Positions 1 to 8,672 of a stretch of 45,618 nucleotides of DNA are shown piece by piece. The notes beneath the pieces are model-generated. The model did no database searches, was not told where the DNA came from, and worked only from the letters and a program-made list of their open reading frames with translations. Source of the DNA: Akkermansiaceae bacterium (GTDB lineage Bacteria; Verrucomicrobiota; Verrucomicrobiia; Verrucomicrobiales; Akkermansiaceae); contig JAIPKB010000021.1 of assembly GCA_021733795.1 (NCBI GenBank), positions 1 through 45,618 of the forward strand, given 5' to 3'. Numbering within the stretch: position 1 is the stretch's first letter; each line of letters begins with the position of its first letter. A program made the position numbers and the translations under genes.

Positions 1-474
1 GATCGAGGGTCGTTCGGCGTTGTCCTTCCACGGTGCCAGCCAGCGTGCGCGTCTCATAATGTATTGGAGTTCAATGGTTTAGATTCACATCCAAGCGAGC
101 ACCGCGGTGGCACCCGTCCCGGAAAGGCGGAATATCACCGAAACCAACCCGGCTGTCAACTGATATCGCCCCCGTCCCCTTCTCACGGCTCCACCGGGGG
201 CGAACTGATCGAAGGGGTCACCGTCGTCCCCCTCGACGATGAGCAGCGACGCCAACACGGCGTCCCCGGCCGGATCGGCGGCTTGATCATCACCGACATC
301 GACCCCGCATCGGTCTACGCCGGCTCCCTCTCGCCCGGCATCGTCCTCATCGAGATCAACGATCAGCGCGTTGACACTCTCGACCAGGCACGCAAGGTCC
401 TCCGCAACGGCATCAATAAGATCTACCTCTACAGTGAAGGCCGGGTCGGATACGTCGCGCTCCGCATCAACTAG
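1..474 (+). pseudogene. Decayed 3' end of an HtrA/DegQ-type serine protease (PDZ remnant)
   Basis: The reading frame is open from the first base of the window to a TAG at 472-474. The last 90 codons (about 202-471) read as a clean second PDZ domain of a Do-family periplasmic protease, with segments such as GGLIITDIDPASVYAG and GIVLIEINDQRVDTLDQAR. Upstream, the DNA resembles the end of a first PDZ domain (VLEFNG at about 61-78, then SHPSEHR and TRPGKAE), but only fragments line up and the spacing is wrong, as if several small indels had accumulated. No catalytic triad is present in the window. I infer a decaying htrA-like gene; the protease domain may lie beyond the left edge. An intact but divergent PDZ protein is possible, and the only in-frame start seen is TTG at 64. 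Confidence 0.6.
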
Positions 475-538
475 AGTCCTTGAAACCCAAAAGACGTGGT
501 TGATAGGTCAAGTTTTCGGGGCGGCCAGCGTTCCGGCT

Positions 539-570
539 TGGTCTGAGGCGAAGCCTCGCCAGCGAGACCA
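539..570. repeat. Nested palindrome, REP-like
   Basis: An inner hairpin (GAGGC, loop GAA, GCCTC, at 545-557) sits inside outer arms TGGTCT (539-544) and AGACCA (565-570). It lies in the gap at 475-745, which holds no convincing gene. The same gap shares a 15-bp string, TATCGCCCCCGTCCC, with 164-178. A folded intergenic repeat or a weak terminator is possible; there is no T-run. Confidence 0.4.
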
Positions 571-745
571 CCGGCCGTGATAGGTTGGCGCGGTCGCGAA
601 GGCGGCGGGTTGGATGGGGAGCGCTCACCGGGCAAGACCCCACGCAACGGCCTATCGCCCCCGTCCCTCTGTTTCCGTCCCATTATTTCCTGGTGGAGCC
701 AGATCGCATGGGGGTGCGGAGGTGGTGAGGCGCCGGGCCACCCCG

Positions 746-1930
746 TCACTTGTCGGGCTGATAGAACGGGGTCATCACCTTGAGAATCGCGTCCAGCAAT
801 TCCTCCCCGTTGATTTTCCCGTTGTGGCGGAAGACGATTTCGCCGCCGGGAGCAATCAGCACGGTGTGCGGCTGGGGCCCGGCCCATTCGGGGTCGAGCG
901 CCTTGATCAGCGGATCCATGCTGGGCTCGGTGTAGAGGTAGCTGTTGGTGCTGCGGCCTTCTCCTGCCAAGCTGGCCTTGAGGTGATCCGGCAGGCCGGC
1001 ATGGTGCTTTTTGAGAAACGCTTCGGCCTTGGCCTTGTCCTCGGGGAGGTCGGTGGAAATCGTGACCCACTCGAACGGCCGCAAACCCATCCGGCGGGCC
1101 ACCCGCACCAAGCCGGGAAACTCCTCGATACAAGGCGCACAGGTGGTGGACCACACATTGATCAGACGGTATTTGTCGGTCCGGTTGGCACGGAGTTTGA
1201 TTACCCCCGCCGCATCGATCAGGTCGATCGCGACCGGAAGCGCAGCCCACTTTGCATCATCCTTGAGGACTTCGGCGTTCTTCATCCGCCACTTGGTCGA
1301 GCAACCAATCGGTCGGGTAATCTCCACCGGCACCGGCTTACCGGCGATCAGGGCGGCCACCGCGTTGCGCAGGTCGGCTTGCGTGACGTACTCCTCGCCG
1401 GGAAACCGGCAATCGTCGATCCAGCCCTTGTAACGCAGCTTGCGTTCGCGGTCGAAGAGGAAGACATGCGGTGTCGCCAGGCAGCCGTAGGCCATCGCCA
1501 CCGACTGGGTTTCCCCATCGTAAAGGAACGGAAACGGAAACCCCATTTCCTTGGCGTAGAGCTTCATTTCCGGGAAGCTGTCGCCGTATTTTGAGTAGCC
1601 AAGTTCGTCCGGGCGCAGGCCGTCGGGGTGGTTCGGATTGATGGCAACCACGCCGAAACCACGGTCTCGGTATTCCTGATAAAGCTTGATCAAGCGCGGT
1701 TCGGCGGCGTGCGAGACCGGACAGTGATTGGAGGTGAAGACGACCGCAAGCCACTCCGGATCCTTGAAGTCGGCCAGCGCCATCACCTTGTCGTCGACGC
1801 CGATGAGTTTGAAATCAGGGGCCGGGTCGCCGATCTTCAGTTCCCTGAAGCCCGGCGGGTTTTGAGCACCGGCGAAAGAAGCCAGCATGGCAAGACACAG
1901 CAGGAAACGGACGATGAGGGGGCGGATCAT
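746..1930 (-). CDS. Exported two-domain redoxin/thioredoxin-like protein
   Basis: Read from the Met at 1930 (394 aa), it starts with a Sec signal peptide (basic MIRPLIVR, a hydrophobic stretch, then AGAQ). Domain 1 (about 30-205) is an AhpC/TSA-type redoxin with a single-Cys site TSNHCPVS (Cys70), the cis-Pro region YGCLATPHVF, and the GCSTKWR motif usual in this family. Domain 2 (about 215-394) is TlpA-like and keeps a full CXXC, STTCAPC (Cys264 and Cys267). It probably acts in the periplasm as a thiol-disulfide or peroxide-linked reductase; the substrate is unknown. An upstream Met at 1963 would spoil the signal peptide. It converges with the decayed PDZ gene on its left, and no partner gene is adjacent. 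The fold is sure, the exact role is not. Confidence 0.85.
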   Translation of the reverse strand: MIRPLIVRFLLCLAMLASFAGAQNPPGFRELKIGDPAPDFKLIGVDDKVMALADFKDPEWLAVVFTSNHCPVSHAAEPRLIKLYQEYRDRGFGVVAINPNHPDGLRPDELGYSKYGDSFPEMKLYAKEMGFPFPFLYDGETQSVAMAYGCLATPHVFLFDRERKLRYKGWIDDCRFPGEEYVTQADLRNAVAALIAGKPVPVEITRPIGCSTKWRMKNAEVLKDDAKWAALPVAIDLIDAAGVIKLRANRTDKYRLINVWSTTCAPCIEEFPGLVRVARRMGLRPFEWVTISTDLPEDKAKAEAFLKKHHAGLPDHLKASLAGEGRSTNSYLYTEPSMDPLIKALDPEWAGPQPHTVLIAPGGEIVFRHNGKINGEELLDAILKVMTPFYQPDK

Positions 1931-2051
1931 GGCAAAGGGAGAAATGCGGGTACGCCGCAGCATAGCACAGAAGCCACGCCCTGCAACCCTTTCAATCCCG
2001 CCATCCCCGGCATCCGTGACTGATCATCCCCTGCTCGGGAACCGCACGCCC

Positions 2052-3083
2052 CTACCCCCCCAGCAGCGCGGTGAACCCACTGAACAAACCCGAGTCCTCC
2101 GGCGGGCGGACCGGCAACGGCCCGTCATGATCCAGATGAGCGCGGCAAATCGCCCAGAATTCGTCGGGCGTCCGGCAACGCCGGATTTCATACTCGAAAT
2201 CCACGCCCAACCCGTGACTGATATAACCCACCGTCCGCTTCATCCGCTGCACATGGCCGTTCGGGCAAAACCGCTCGGCCGAGGCCGCCAGCTCGGCATA
2301 GAGATCCTCAATGTATACCAATAGATTCCGATGGGTCGGTATGTTCTGCGGACCGCCCTCCCAGGCAGCCGCCAGCTGGGCGAAAACCCACGGGTTGCGG
2401 ATCGCCCCGCGGCCTACCATCAGTCCCGCCGCGCCGGTGAGGGCGTGATAGGCCCGACCGGTGGTGACATCCACAATATTGCCGTTGGCGACCACCGGAC
2501 AGTCCATCACCCCCACCGCTTCGCGGACCCGATCGGTGGCCACTGCCCCCTGATAACCCTGCTTGACGGTCCGCGCGTGGATGGTGAGTCCGTCCAGACC
2601 GATTCCCTGGAAAATTTCCAGCAGGGCACTGAACTCTCCGGACTCGGCGAAACCAAGGCGCGTTTTCACGGTAAACCGGCCGGGAATCGCCGCGCGGAGC
2701 GCGGTGAGCAGATGCTTTAGCCGCTCGGGATCCCGCAACAAGCCGCCACCCGCATTCTTGCGACAAACAATCGGTGCCGGACACCCCAGGTTCAGGTCGA
2801 TTCCCTCAATCGGATAGTCCGCCAATTCCCCGGCGGCACGGATCAGGCTTGGCAAATCGTCGCCGATCATCTGTGCGAATACCGGTCGGTTGGTTTCGTT
2901 TTCGGTAATTGCTCTGAGGAGGTGTTTGTTGAGTTTGGAATCCGGGTGGACGCGGAAGTATTCGGTGACGAACCAATCCGGCAGGCTGCGTTTGGCGAGC
3001 ACCTTGATAAAGGGCAGTTGGGTGACGTCCTGCATGGGTGCGAGCACCAGGGCTGGGCGGTGGCTGGGGATGAGTTCACGCAT
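2052..3083 (-). CDS. tRNA-dihydrouridine synthase
   Basis: This is a 343-residue FMN-dependent TIM-barrel enzyme that reduces uridine to dihydrouridine in the D-loop of tRNAs. Family motifs appear in order: LAPMQDVT (14-21), NLGCPAP (98-104), RKNAGGGLLRDPE, VKTRLGF, GLTIHARTVKQGYQG, CPVVANGNI and GLMVGRGAIRNPWVF, the last being the FMN phosphate-binding end. Length suits the family; I cannot assign it to DusA, DusB or DusC by eye. The ATG at 3083 is preceded by a long array of 7-bp repeats rather than a Shine-Dalgarno site. An imperfect copy of its first six codons (17 of 19 bases) lies beyond the array at 3208-3226. It stands alone on the minus strand, divergent from the octahaem cytochrome gene. 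Confidence 0.9.
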   Translation of the reverse strand: MRELIPSHRPALVLAPMQDVTQLPFIKVLAKRSLPDWFVTEYFRVHPDSKLNKHLLRAITENETNRPVFAQMIGDDLPSLIRAAGELADYPIEGIDLNLGCPAPIVCRKNAGGGLLRDPERLKHLLTALRAAIPGRFTVKTRLGFAESGEFSALLEIFQGIGLDGLTIHARTVKQGYQGAVATDRVREAVGVMDCPVVANGNIVDVTTGRAYHALTGAAGLMVGRGAIRNPWVFAQLAAAWEGGPQNIPTHRNLLVYIEDLYAELAASAERFCPNGHVQRMKRTVGYISHGLGVDFEYEIRRCRTPDEFWAICRAHLDHDGPLPVRPPEDSGLFSGFTALLGG

Positions 3084-3098
3084 GGCAATAGAATCCCA

Positions 3099-3203
3099 AA
3101 TCTGAAAGCTGAAAGCTGAAATTTGAAATTTGAAATTTGAAATTTGAAATCTAAAATCTGAAAGCTGAAAGCTGAAATTTGAAATTTGAAATTGGAAATT
3201 GGG
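3099..3203. repeat. Array of fifteen degenerate 7-bp repeats (AATTTGA type)
   Basis: Fifteen consecutive heptamers fill 3099-3203. The variants are AATCTGA, AAGCTGA and AATTTGA, with AATCTAA, AATTGGA and AATTGGG as odd ones. There is a higher-order order: one AATCTGA, two AAGCTGA and a run of AATTTGA occur twice. The block lies between the start of dus and the divergent cytochrome gene, so it falls in the dus leader or promoter region. Units abut with no unique spacers, so this is not CRISPR. Confidence 0.95.
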
Positions 3204-3325
3204 AAGGGGCTGGGAATGAGTTCGCGTCGGGTGGGAAAGAAGGGCTGTGGGCCGCAGTTTGAAACGGTTCCCGGTTGATGGCCGAAATCCACCACCCAGT
3301 CAATCTCCGGTTGGATCTGCTTGCC

Positions 3326-5557
3326 ATGGGGGGGCTTGAGCGCCAGTCTTCAGGTGTGCGTGCTTCAAATTGTTGGCTAATGATTCTGGTGGTGTCCGGC
3401 CTGGTTGCGTGCGGGCGCAAGTCGGGCGGCGGAGATGGTGTCGGAAAGTCCGGAAACCGGCGGGTCATGGCGAAATCCCCGGAGTGCCAGGTGTGCCATC
3501 AGCAGGCGCACCAGGTGTGGCAGGCGTCCCACCATGCGCTGGCGCACCGGAAGGTCGGCAGGGTGGAAGACTCATGGGCGTTTCTCGACCGCTCGCTCAC
3601 CGCTGGCAAGGCGGAGTGGAAATTCTCCGGAGGGGTGAAAACCCCGCTGATCGAGTGGCGGGACACCGGAAGCGGTGCCAAACCGATCTCGCTGGCACCG
3701 CCGATGGTGATCGGGCACCGGCCGTTGATCCAGTATGTGATGGATTTCGGCAATGGCCGCTATCAAGTGCCGGACGCCTCCTGGGATCCGGTGAAACAGG
3801 AATGGTTCAGCATGTTCGGGGCGGACCAACGGAGTCCCCATGAGTGGGGCAACTGGACGCAGCGCGGGATGAACTGGAACAGCCAATGCGCCTATTGTCA
3901 TTTCACCCAATTCCGCAAGAACTACGACGACGAAAGTGATGGTTACCGCACCACCTGGCTGGAACAGGGCGTGGGCTGCGCCCAGTGCCACGGGCCGAAC
4001 CGGGCAGAACGGGCGTCGAACGAATGCATGGTGGACCCCAAGCAGAAATTCACTCCGAAGCAATGGATGCACTCCTGCGCCACCTGCCACGCCCGGCGCG
4101 AGGAGTTTGATGAAAAATTCCAGATCGGCGACGACTTCTACGACCACTACAATCTGGCCCTGCCCAGCCAACCGGGGCTTTATCACCCGGACGGCCAACA
4201 GATCGATGAGGACTACAACACCACTTCCCTGCTGCTTTCGCGGATGGGTCACAAGGGGATTTCCTGCATTGATTGCCACGACTGGCATGCGGCCACTCCG
4301 AAGGGGGGCCAGCCTGCGGTGCAGAGTGACGCCCTGTGCCTCCAGTGCCACGCCACCGGCCTCCGTGAGGCCAAGGTGATCGACCCGGCGGCGCATTCGT
4401 TTCACAAACCCGGCACGAAGGGCAGCCGGTGTGTGGAGTGCCACATGCCCAAGACCGCCTACATGGCGCGGGACCCTCGCAGCGATCACCGGTTTCCCAG
4501 CCCGGATCCGCTGTTGACCAAGGAACTCGGGATTCCCAACGCCTGCAACGACTGCCACGCGGACAAGGGCCTGGATTGGCAAATCGAATGGACCGACAAA
4601 TGGTATGGTGCCCGTGACCGGCCCCATGATCGCGAACGGACCCGGGCGGTCGCCGCAGCCCTGAGAAACGAGCCGGATGTTCTGCCCAAACTATTGGGAG
4701 CATACGATCAGGAAGACAACGCCGCCTGGCTGGCCACCCTGATCCGGTTGATGGCTCCCTGGACGGGTGACGGGCGTGTGCTGGAACGGGCGAACCGCAG
4801 TGCGGGGCATGCCGACCCGCTGGTGCGGGCAGCCGCAGCCTCGCTGCTGGGGCGCTGGCCGCAAAGCGGAGACGCATGGACTCGTCTGACCCGTGATCCG
4901 GTGCGCGCCGTGCGACTGGAGGCGGGATGGGCGGGCGTGGAGCGCTTGCCGCCAACCGATGGCTTGTTAGAGGAAATGAACCAGGTAGCCATCCACCAGA
5001 GTGACCAGCCGGGAGGCCGGATGAGGTTGGCCCAGTTGGCGATCCGGCGCGGGGATCCGGCGGCAGCCGAGGGCCACATGCGACGGGCGGCCGCTTGGGA
5101 TCAGGGGTCCTACGCCCCGTTGCGGGATCTGGCGGTGCTGATGGCGGAAAACGGCAAACCCCGTGAGGCGGTCGCCGCGCTGGAGGAGGCCGCCAAACGC
5201 GCACCTGCGGACGCCCAGATCCCCTATCTAACCGCCCTGGCGCTCGCCGAACTCGGTGATCAGCAGGGCACCGAGGCCAAACTGCGGCAGGCGATCAAGC
5301 TGGATCCACGGTTTTCAAGGGCCTACTACAATCTGGGTTTGTTGCTTTCCGCCCAAGGGCAACTGGAAGCGGCGATCATTTCCCTCCGGAATGCGAGCGA
5401 CACCGAGCCGGCTGATCCGGGCCCTCCCTACGCGCTGGCCACGATCTATCTGCGGCTGGGCCAGCCCGCCGCCGCCGAAACCGCCGCGCGCGAGGCGCTC
5501 CGCCGGAATCCCGGCCACCAACAGGCCACCGAGTTGCTCCAGTCGCTCAAACGGTGA
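3326..5557 (+). CDS. Octahaem cytochrome c / TPR lipoprotein
   Basis: A fusion protein. The N-terminal hydrophobic segment MILVVSGLVAC ends in a lipobox (LVAC), which suggests a lipid-anchored envelope protein. Eight CXXCH haem-c motifs follow: CQVCH (3485), CAYCH, CAQCH, CATCH, CIDCH, CLQCH, CVECH and CNDCH (4544). After a HEAT-like stretch, the C-terminal 250 residues hold tetratricopeptide repeats, for example YNLGLLLSAQGQLEAAI and YLRLGQPAAAETAAREAL. The haem spacing resembles the cytochrome c554/octahaem families. It probably takes part in electron transfer at the outer face of a membrane; donor and acceptor are unknown. Start is uncertain: I chose Met at 3326 because Met 3380 leaves almost no basic n-region and the most upstream Met, 3275, adds a poor leader. 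It ends 13 bp before the convergent ruvA. Confidence 0.85.
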   Translation: MGGLERQSSGVRASNCWLMILVVSGLVACGRKSGGGDGVGKSGNRRVMAKSPECQVCHQQAHQVWQASHHALAHRKVGRVEDSWAFLDRSLTAGKAEWKFSGGVKTPLIEWRDTGSGAKPISLAPPMVIGHRPLIQYVMDFGNGRYQVPDASWDPVKQEWFSMFGADQRSPHEWGNWTQRGMNWNSQCAYCHFTQFRKNYDDESDGYRTTWLEQGVGCAQCHGPNRAERASNECMVDPKQKFTPKQWMHSCATCHARREEFDEKFQIGDDFYDHYNLALPSQPGLYHPDGQQIDEDYNTTSLLLSRMGHKGISCIDCHDWHAATPKGGQPAVQSDALCLQCHATGLREAKVIDPAAHSFHKPGTKGSRCVECHMPKTAYMARDPRSDHRFPSPDPLLTKELGIPNACNDCHADKGLDWQIEWTDKWYGARDRPHDRERTRAVAAALRNEPDVLPKLLGAYDQEDNAAWLATLIRLMAPWTGDGRVLERANRSAGHADPLVRAAAASLLGRWPQSGDAWTRLTRDPVRAVRLEAGWAGVERLPPTDGLLEEMNQVAIHQSDQPGGRMRLAQLAIRRGDPAAAEGHMRRAAAWDQGSYAPLRDLAVLMAENGKPREAVAALEEAAKRAPADAQIPYLTALALAELGDQQGTEAKLRQAIKLDPRFSRAYYNLGLLLSAQGQLEAAIISLRNASDTEPADPGPPYALATIYLRLGQPAAAETAAREALRRNPGHQQATELLQSLKR

Positions 5558-5570
5558 GTTGGTCCCCGCC

Positions 5571-6167
5571 CTATTTCTGCATGGCGCGCAGGGCGCCGCG
5601 GATGAGATTCTCGGCGGGGGCGAGCGGCTCGGATTCGAGCACTTTGCGAACGGCCTTGCGGGCATCCACTTGTTTGTAGCCGAGGGCCAGCAGCGCGAGT
5701 TCGGCATCGGCTGCGGCCGGGCTCATCTGGCCGGCGGCGGCATCCTGCCAGGTTTCCGCCACGCCCACCTTGTCCTTGAGTTCGAGTACGATCCGTTCGG
5801 CGGTTTTCTTGCCGATCCCCTTGATGCGGGAGAGTTCGGCCACATCTCCGGAGACCACGCAGGACTTGAACCGACTGACCGGCAGACCGCTGAGCACCGC
5901 CATCGCGATGGCCGGGCCGATGCCGCTGACGCGGTCGATGAGCATGAGAAACACATCCCGCTCCTCCTCGCTGGCAAAGCCATATAGCGTATGAGCGGTT
6001 TCCCGGATATGCAGGTGGGTGCGCAGGTCCACTTCCAAGCCTTCCGCCGCGTGAAGACGATCAAAGGTGGAGAGCGGCACGGTCACTTCGTAGCCCACAC
6101 CCTGGACATCCACCACCAGGCGGTTGGGGTAGGCCTCAATCACTTTTCCTCGGAGTCGCGCAATCAT
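5571..6167 (-). CDS. ruvA: Holliday junction branch migration protein RuvA
   Basis: A 198-residue protein of standard RuvA length. The N-terminal OB-fold opens MIARLRGKVIEAYPNRLVVD. Two helix-hairpin-helix motifs follow, VSGIGPAIAMAVLSG (about 80-94) and IKGIGKKTAERIVLEL (about 114-129). An acidic/Ala linker leads to a C-terminal domain III (LLALGYKQVDARKAVRKVLE) that contacts the RuvB motor. RuvA tetramers hold the four-way junction during recombination repair. Neither ruvB nor ruvC is adjacent, so the locus is split in this genome or the partners lie elsewhere. It is convergent with the cytochrome gene and divergent from the small metallopeptidase gene. Confidence 0.95.
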   Translation of the reverse strand: MIARLRGKVIEAYPNRLVVDVQGVGYEVTVPLSTFDRLHAAEGLEVDLRTHLHIRETAHTLYGFASEEERDVFLMLIDRVSGIGPAIAMAVLSGLPVSRFKSCVVSGDVAELSRIKGIGKKTAERIVLELKDKVGVAETWQDAAAGQMSPAAADAELALLALGYKQVDARKAVRKVLESEPLAPAENLIRGALRAMQK

Positions 6168-6273
6168 TCGCCGCCGAGTGTGGCGTCCCCGCCCGGCAGG
6201 TCAATAGCGATGTGACCCATCCCGGGTTTTCGGGCTTGCCCGGAAGGAGAAGTTGATATAGTAAAAACCAATC

Positions 6274-6639
6274 ATGGATTTCGACACCTTGAACCGTTGG
6301 GCGGAGGAGGAGGTACGGGGGCTTACCCGGGTGCTGCCACCCGACGTGCAGACCGCCGCAGGCAGGTGCCTGATCAGCTACGAGAAGCGTCCCGGGCAAG
6401 GCATGTTCGACTGCGAATTGGAAGGCGACGAGTTGGGGTTGTTCGAGGGTGCCTGCCTGTTGGATGAGCCCGACCCCGACGGCCAGCCGCAGATCCGCCT
6501 GTTTTTGCAGAATCTTTGGGAATGGGTGGACCAGGACGAGCAGGATTTCCGCGACGAAGTGGGCACCACCCTGCTGCACGAACTGGGCCACTACCTCGGC
6601 TGGGACGAGGATGAGGTGGCCGACCGTGGATTGGAATGA
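6274..6639 (+). CDS. Small zincin-type metallopeptidase-family protein
   Basis: A 121-residue acidic soluble protein ending in a zinc-binding motif of the HEXXHXXGXXXXE/D kind: LLHELGHYLGWDEDE (about 100-114). This matches the small predicted zinc-peptidase family (PF06262 type). No signal peptide or membrane segment is seen. A purine run, GGAAGGAG, lies about 25 bp upstream of the ATG, too far for an ordinary ribosome binding site. It converges with thiE, with only 7 bp between the two stops. Function in the cell is unknown; an endopeptidase role is inferred from the motif alone. Confidence 0.8.
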   Translation: MDFDTLNRWAEEEVRGLTRVLPPDVQTAAGRCLISYEKRPGQGMFDCELEGDELGLFEGACLLDEPDPDGQPQIRLFLQNLWEWVDQDEQDFRDEVGTTLLHELGHYLGWDEDEVADRGLE

Positions 6640-6646
6640 GGACTGG

Positions 6647-7258
6647 CTAACCAAGCATCCCAACCACCTCCCGGGTGGCGGCCTCGATGTCCGGGGCTTG
6701 GAGCAGGGCGGACACGATCACCACCCGCCGGGCGCCTGCGGCGAGCACCCCAGGCAGGTTTCCCGGATGGATGCCACCGATGCAGTAGGCGGGAATGTGC
6801 GAGCCCACCTCGCGCTCCATCGCGGCGATGTCGTCCAGGCCGATGGCCACCCGACCGGCTTTGGTGGGGGTGGGAAACAACGGGCCGAAGCCGATATAGT
6901 CAAAGCCCTCGGCGAGGGCGGCGCGGGCTTGGTCGAGCGAGTGGGTGGAGCGGCCGATCCGCATTCCGGGACCGGTTAGAACGCGGGCTGCGGCCAGCGA
7001 GCCGTCGTCCTGGCCAAGGTGCACTCCGTCGGCCCCCACCGCTGCGGCAAGGGCCGGGTGGTCGTTGAGGATGAACGGGATGCCGGCGGCGCGGCAAAGC
7101 GGAAGCACCCGCCGGGCAACTGCCTCGATTTGTTCCAGCGGACAACCTTTCGCCCGCAGTTGAAGCAACCCGGCCCCGCCCGCCAACAACGCGGCAGTGA
7201 CCCGTTCGGCAGCGGCATCCTTCACGTAGCCGAGATCAAGGATGGAGTAGAGGCGCAT
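6647..7258 (-). CDS. thiE: Thiamine-phosphate synthase ThiE
   Basis: A 203-residue TIM-barrel enzyme that joins HMP-pyrophosphate with the thiazole phosphate to give thiamine phosphate. Visible motifs are LLQLRAKG (substrate pyrophosphate side), PFILNDHPALAAAVGADGVH with LGQDD (Mg binding), GRSTHSLDQA, DYIGFGPLFPTPTK and YCIGGIHPGNL. The start is set at the ATG at 7258 (MRLYSILDLGYV), 8 bp after the accC stop, because longer frames run back into accC. It is probably the last gene of accB-accC-thiE. I see no TPP-riboswitch-like leader, and no other thi gene is nearby. Confidence 0.93.
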   Translation of the reverse strand: MRLYSILDLGYVKDAAAERVTAALLAGGAGLLQLRAKGCPLEQIEAVARRVLPLCRAAGIPFILNDHPALAAAVGADGVHLGQDDGSLAAARVLTGPGMRIGRSTHSLDQARAALAEGFDYIGFGPLFPTPTKAGRVAIGLDDIAAMEREVGSHIPAYCIGGIHPGNLPGVLAAGARRVVIVSALLQAPDIEAATREVVGMLG

Positions 7259-7266
7259 GGTGGATG

Positions 7267-8649
7267 TCACCTCATCAGCGGCCGGCCATCCGTGGCGTCC
7301 AGTTTGCGTTCCTCGATGAACCGTGACACCCATCCGATATCGTATGTTCCCGCAATGAAATCCGGGTGGTTGATGATTTCCTGTTGGAACGGGATGGTGG
7401 TCTTGATGCCGTGGATCATGAACTCGCCGAGAGCCCGTCTCATGCGGGCGATGGCCACCTCGCGGGTGGATCCGGTGACAATCAGCTTGGCGATCATCGA
7501 ATCGTAGTGCGGCGGCACCGTGTAGCCTGAATAGACGTGGGTATCCACCCGCACGCCCTTGCCGCCGGAAGCATACCACATTTCAATCTTGCCGGGGCTG
7601 GGAATGAAATTATTATATGGGTCCTCGGCATTGATCCGGCATTCGATCGCGTGGCCGCGCGGGGAGGACTTGTAGACATTGTGGGAAAGCGGTTCGCCGG
7701 CGGCCACCCGGATCTGCTCCTTGATGAGTTCGCAACCCATGATCTCCTCGGTGATGGGATGCTCCACCTGGATCCGGGTGTTCATCTCCATGAAGTAGAA
7801 ATTCTCCGCGGCTTGATCGACGAGATACTCGATGGTGCCCGCGTTCTGATAATTGATCGCGCGGATCAGATTGACCGAGGCCTCACCCATCCGGGTGCGC
7901 AGTTCCGGGGTGAGCAGCGGCGAGGGGCATTCCTCGATGATTTTCTGGTTGCGGCGCTGCATCGAACAATCCCGCTCCCAAAGGTGGATGAAATTGCCAT
8001 GGGAATCACCGAAAACCTGGAACTCGATATGATGCGGATTGATGACGAGTTTCTCCAGATAGCATTCGCCATTGCCGAAGCTGGCCATCGCCTCATTGGA
8101 CGCCGCATGGAACAAATTGATGAAGTCCACCTCCTTGAAGCAGGGCCTCATGCCGCGGCCGCCGCCACCGGCGGTGGCTTTGATCATGACCGGGAAACCG
8201 ATCTTGCGGGCCTCGATGAGAGCCTCATCCGGGGTGGCCATGATCCCGGAGCCGGGGGTGACCGGCACGCCGTTGGCCAGCGCGGTCGCCCGCGCGGTCG
8301 CCTTGTCCCCCATCATCGCAATGATATCCGCCGAGGGGCCGATGAAGGTAAACCCCGAGGCCGCACAGATCCGGGCGAATCGGGCGTTTTCCGAAAGGAA
8401 GCCGTAGCCCGGGTGGATCGCCTCGGCACCGGTGATCTCTGCCGCAGCGATGATCCGATCCGGCATCAGATAGGATTTCTTGCTGGGAGCGGGACCGATG
8501 CAGACGGCTTCATCCGCAAGCTGGACATGCATCGAATCGACATCGGCCTCCGAGTACACCGCGATCGATTGGACGCCAAGCTCACGGCAGGCGCGGACAA
8601 TCCGCAGGGCGATTTCGCCACGGTTGGCGACCAAAACTCGCTTGAACAT
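7267..8649 (-). CDS. accC: Acetyl-CoA carboxylase, biotin carboxylase subunit
   Basis: A 460-residue ATP-grasp enzyme that carboxylates biotin on AccB, the first step of fatty acid synthesis. The start MFKRVLVANRGEIALRI is the conserved biotin carboxylase N-terminus. The ATP-binding Gly loop KATAGGGGRGMR, the catalytic segment FMEMNTRIQVEHPITEE and the closing IHGIKTTIPF region are all present. Length is close to the usual 450. It follows accB by 23 bp and precedes thiE by 8 bp, so the three are likely co-transcribed. The C-terminus (GRPLMR) is unremarkable. The transferase genes accA and accD are not in the window. Confidence 0.97.
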   Translation of the reverse strand: MFKRVLVANRGEIALRIVRACRELGVQSIAVYSEADVDSMHVQLADEAVCIGPAPSKKSYLMPDRIIAAAEITGAEAIHPGYGFLSENARFARICAASGFTFIGPSADIIAMMGDKATARATALANGVPVTPGSGIMATPDEALIEARKIGFPVMIKATAGGGGRGMRPCFKEVDFINLFHAASNEAMASFGNGECYLEKLVINPHHIEFQVFGDSHGNFIHLWERDCSMQRRNQKIIEECPSPLLTPELRTRMGEASVNLIRAINYQNAGTIEYLVDQAAENFYFMEMNTRIQVEHPITEEIMGCELIKEQIRVAAGEPLSHNVYKSSPRGHAIECRINAEDPYNNFIPSPGKIEMWYASGGKGVRVDTHVYSGYTVPPHYDSMIAKLIVTGSTREVAIARMRRALGEFMIHGIKTTIPFQQEIINHPDFIAGTYDIGWVSRFIEERKLDATDGRPLMR

Positions 8650-8672
8650 GAGAAAGGGGGGGAATTGGGGGG

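Noticed and set aside
3099-3203. CRISPR array
   Set aside because: Units are 7 bp and abut without spacers; no cas gene is present.
3572-4627. Minus-strand frame of 351 codons opposite the octahaem cytochrome gene
   Set aside because: Haem motifs, lipobox and TPR repeats support the plus-strand gene; the antisense frame is a GC-skew shadow.
7259-7266. TPP riboswitch before thiE
   Set aside because: Only 8 bp separate accC and thiE, and no conserved thi-box pattern is seen upstream of accB either.
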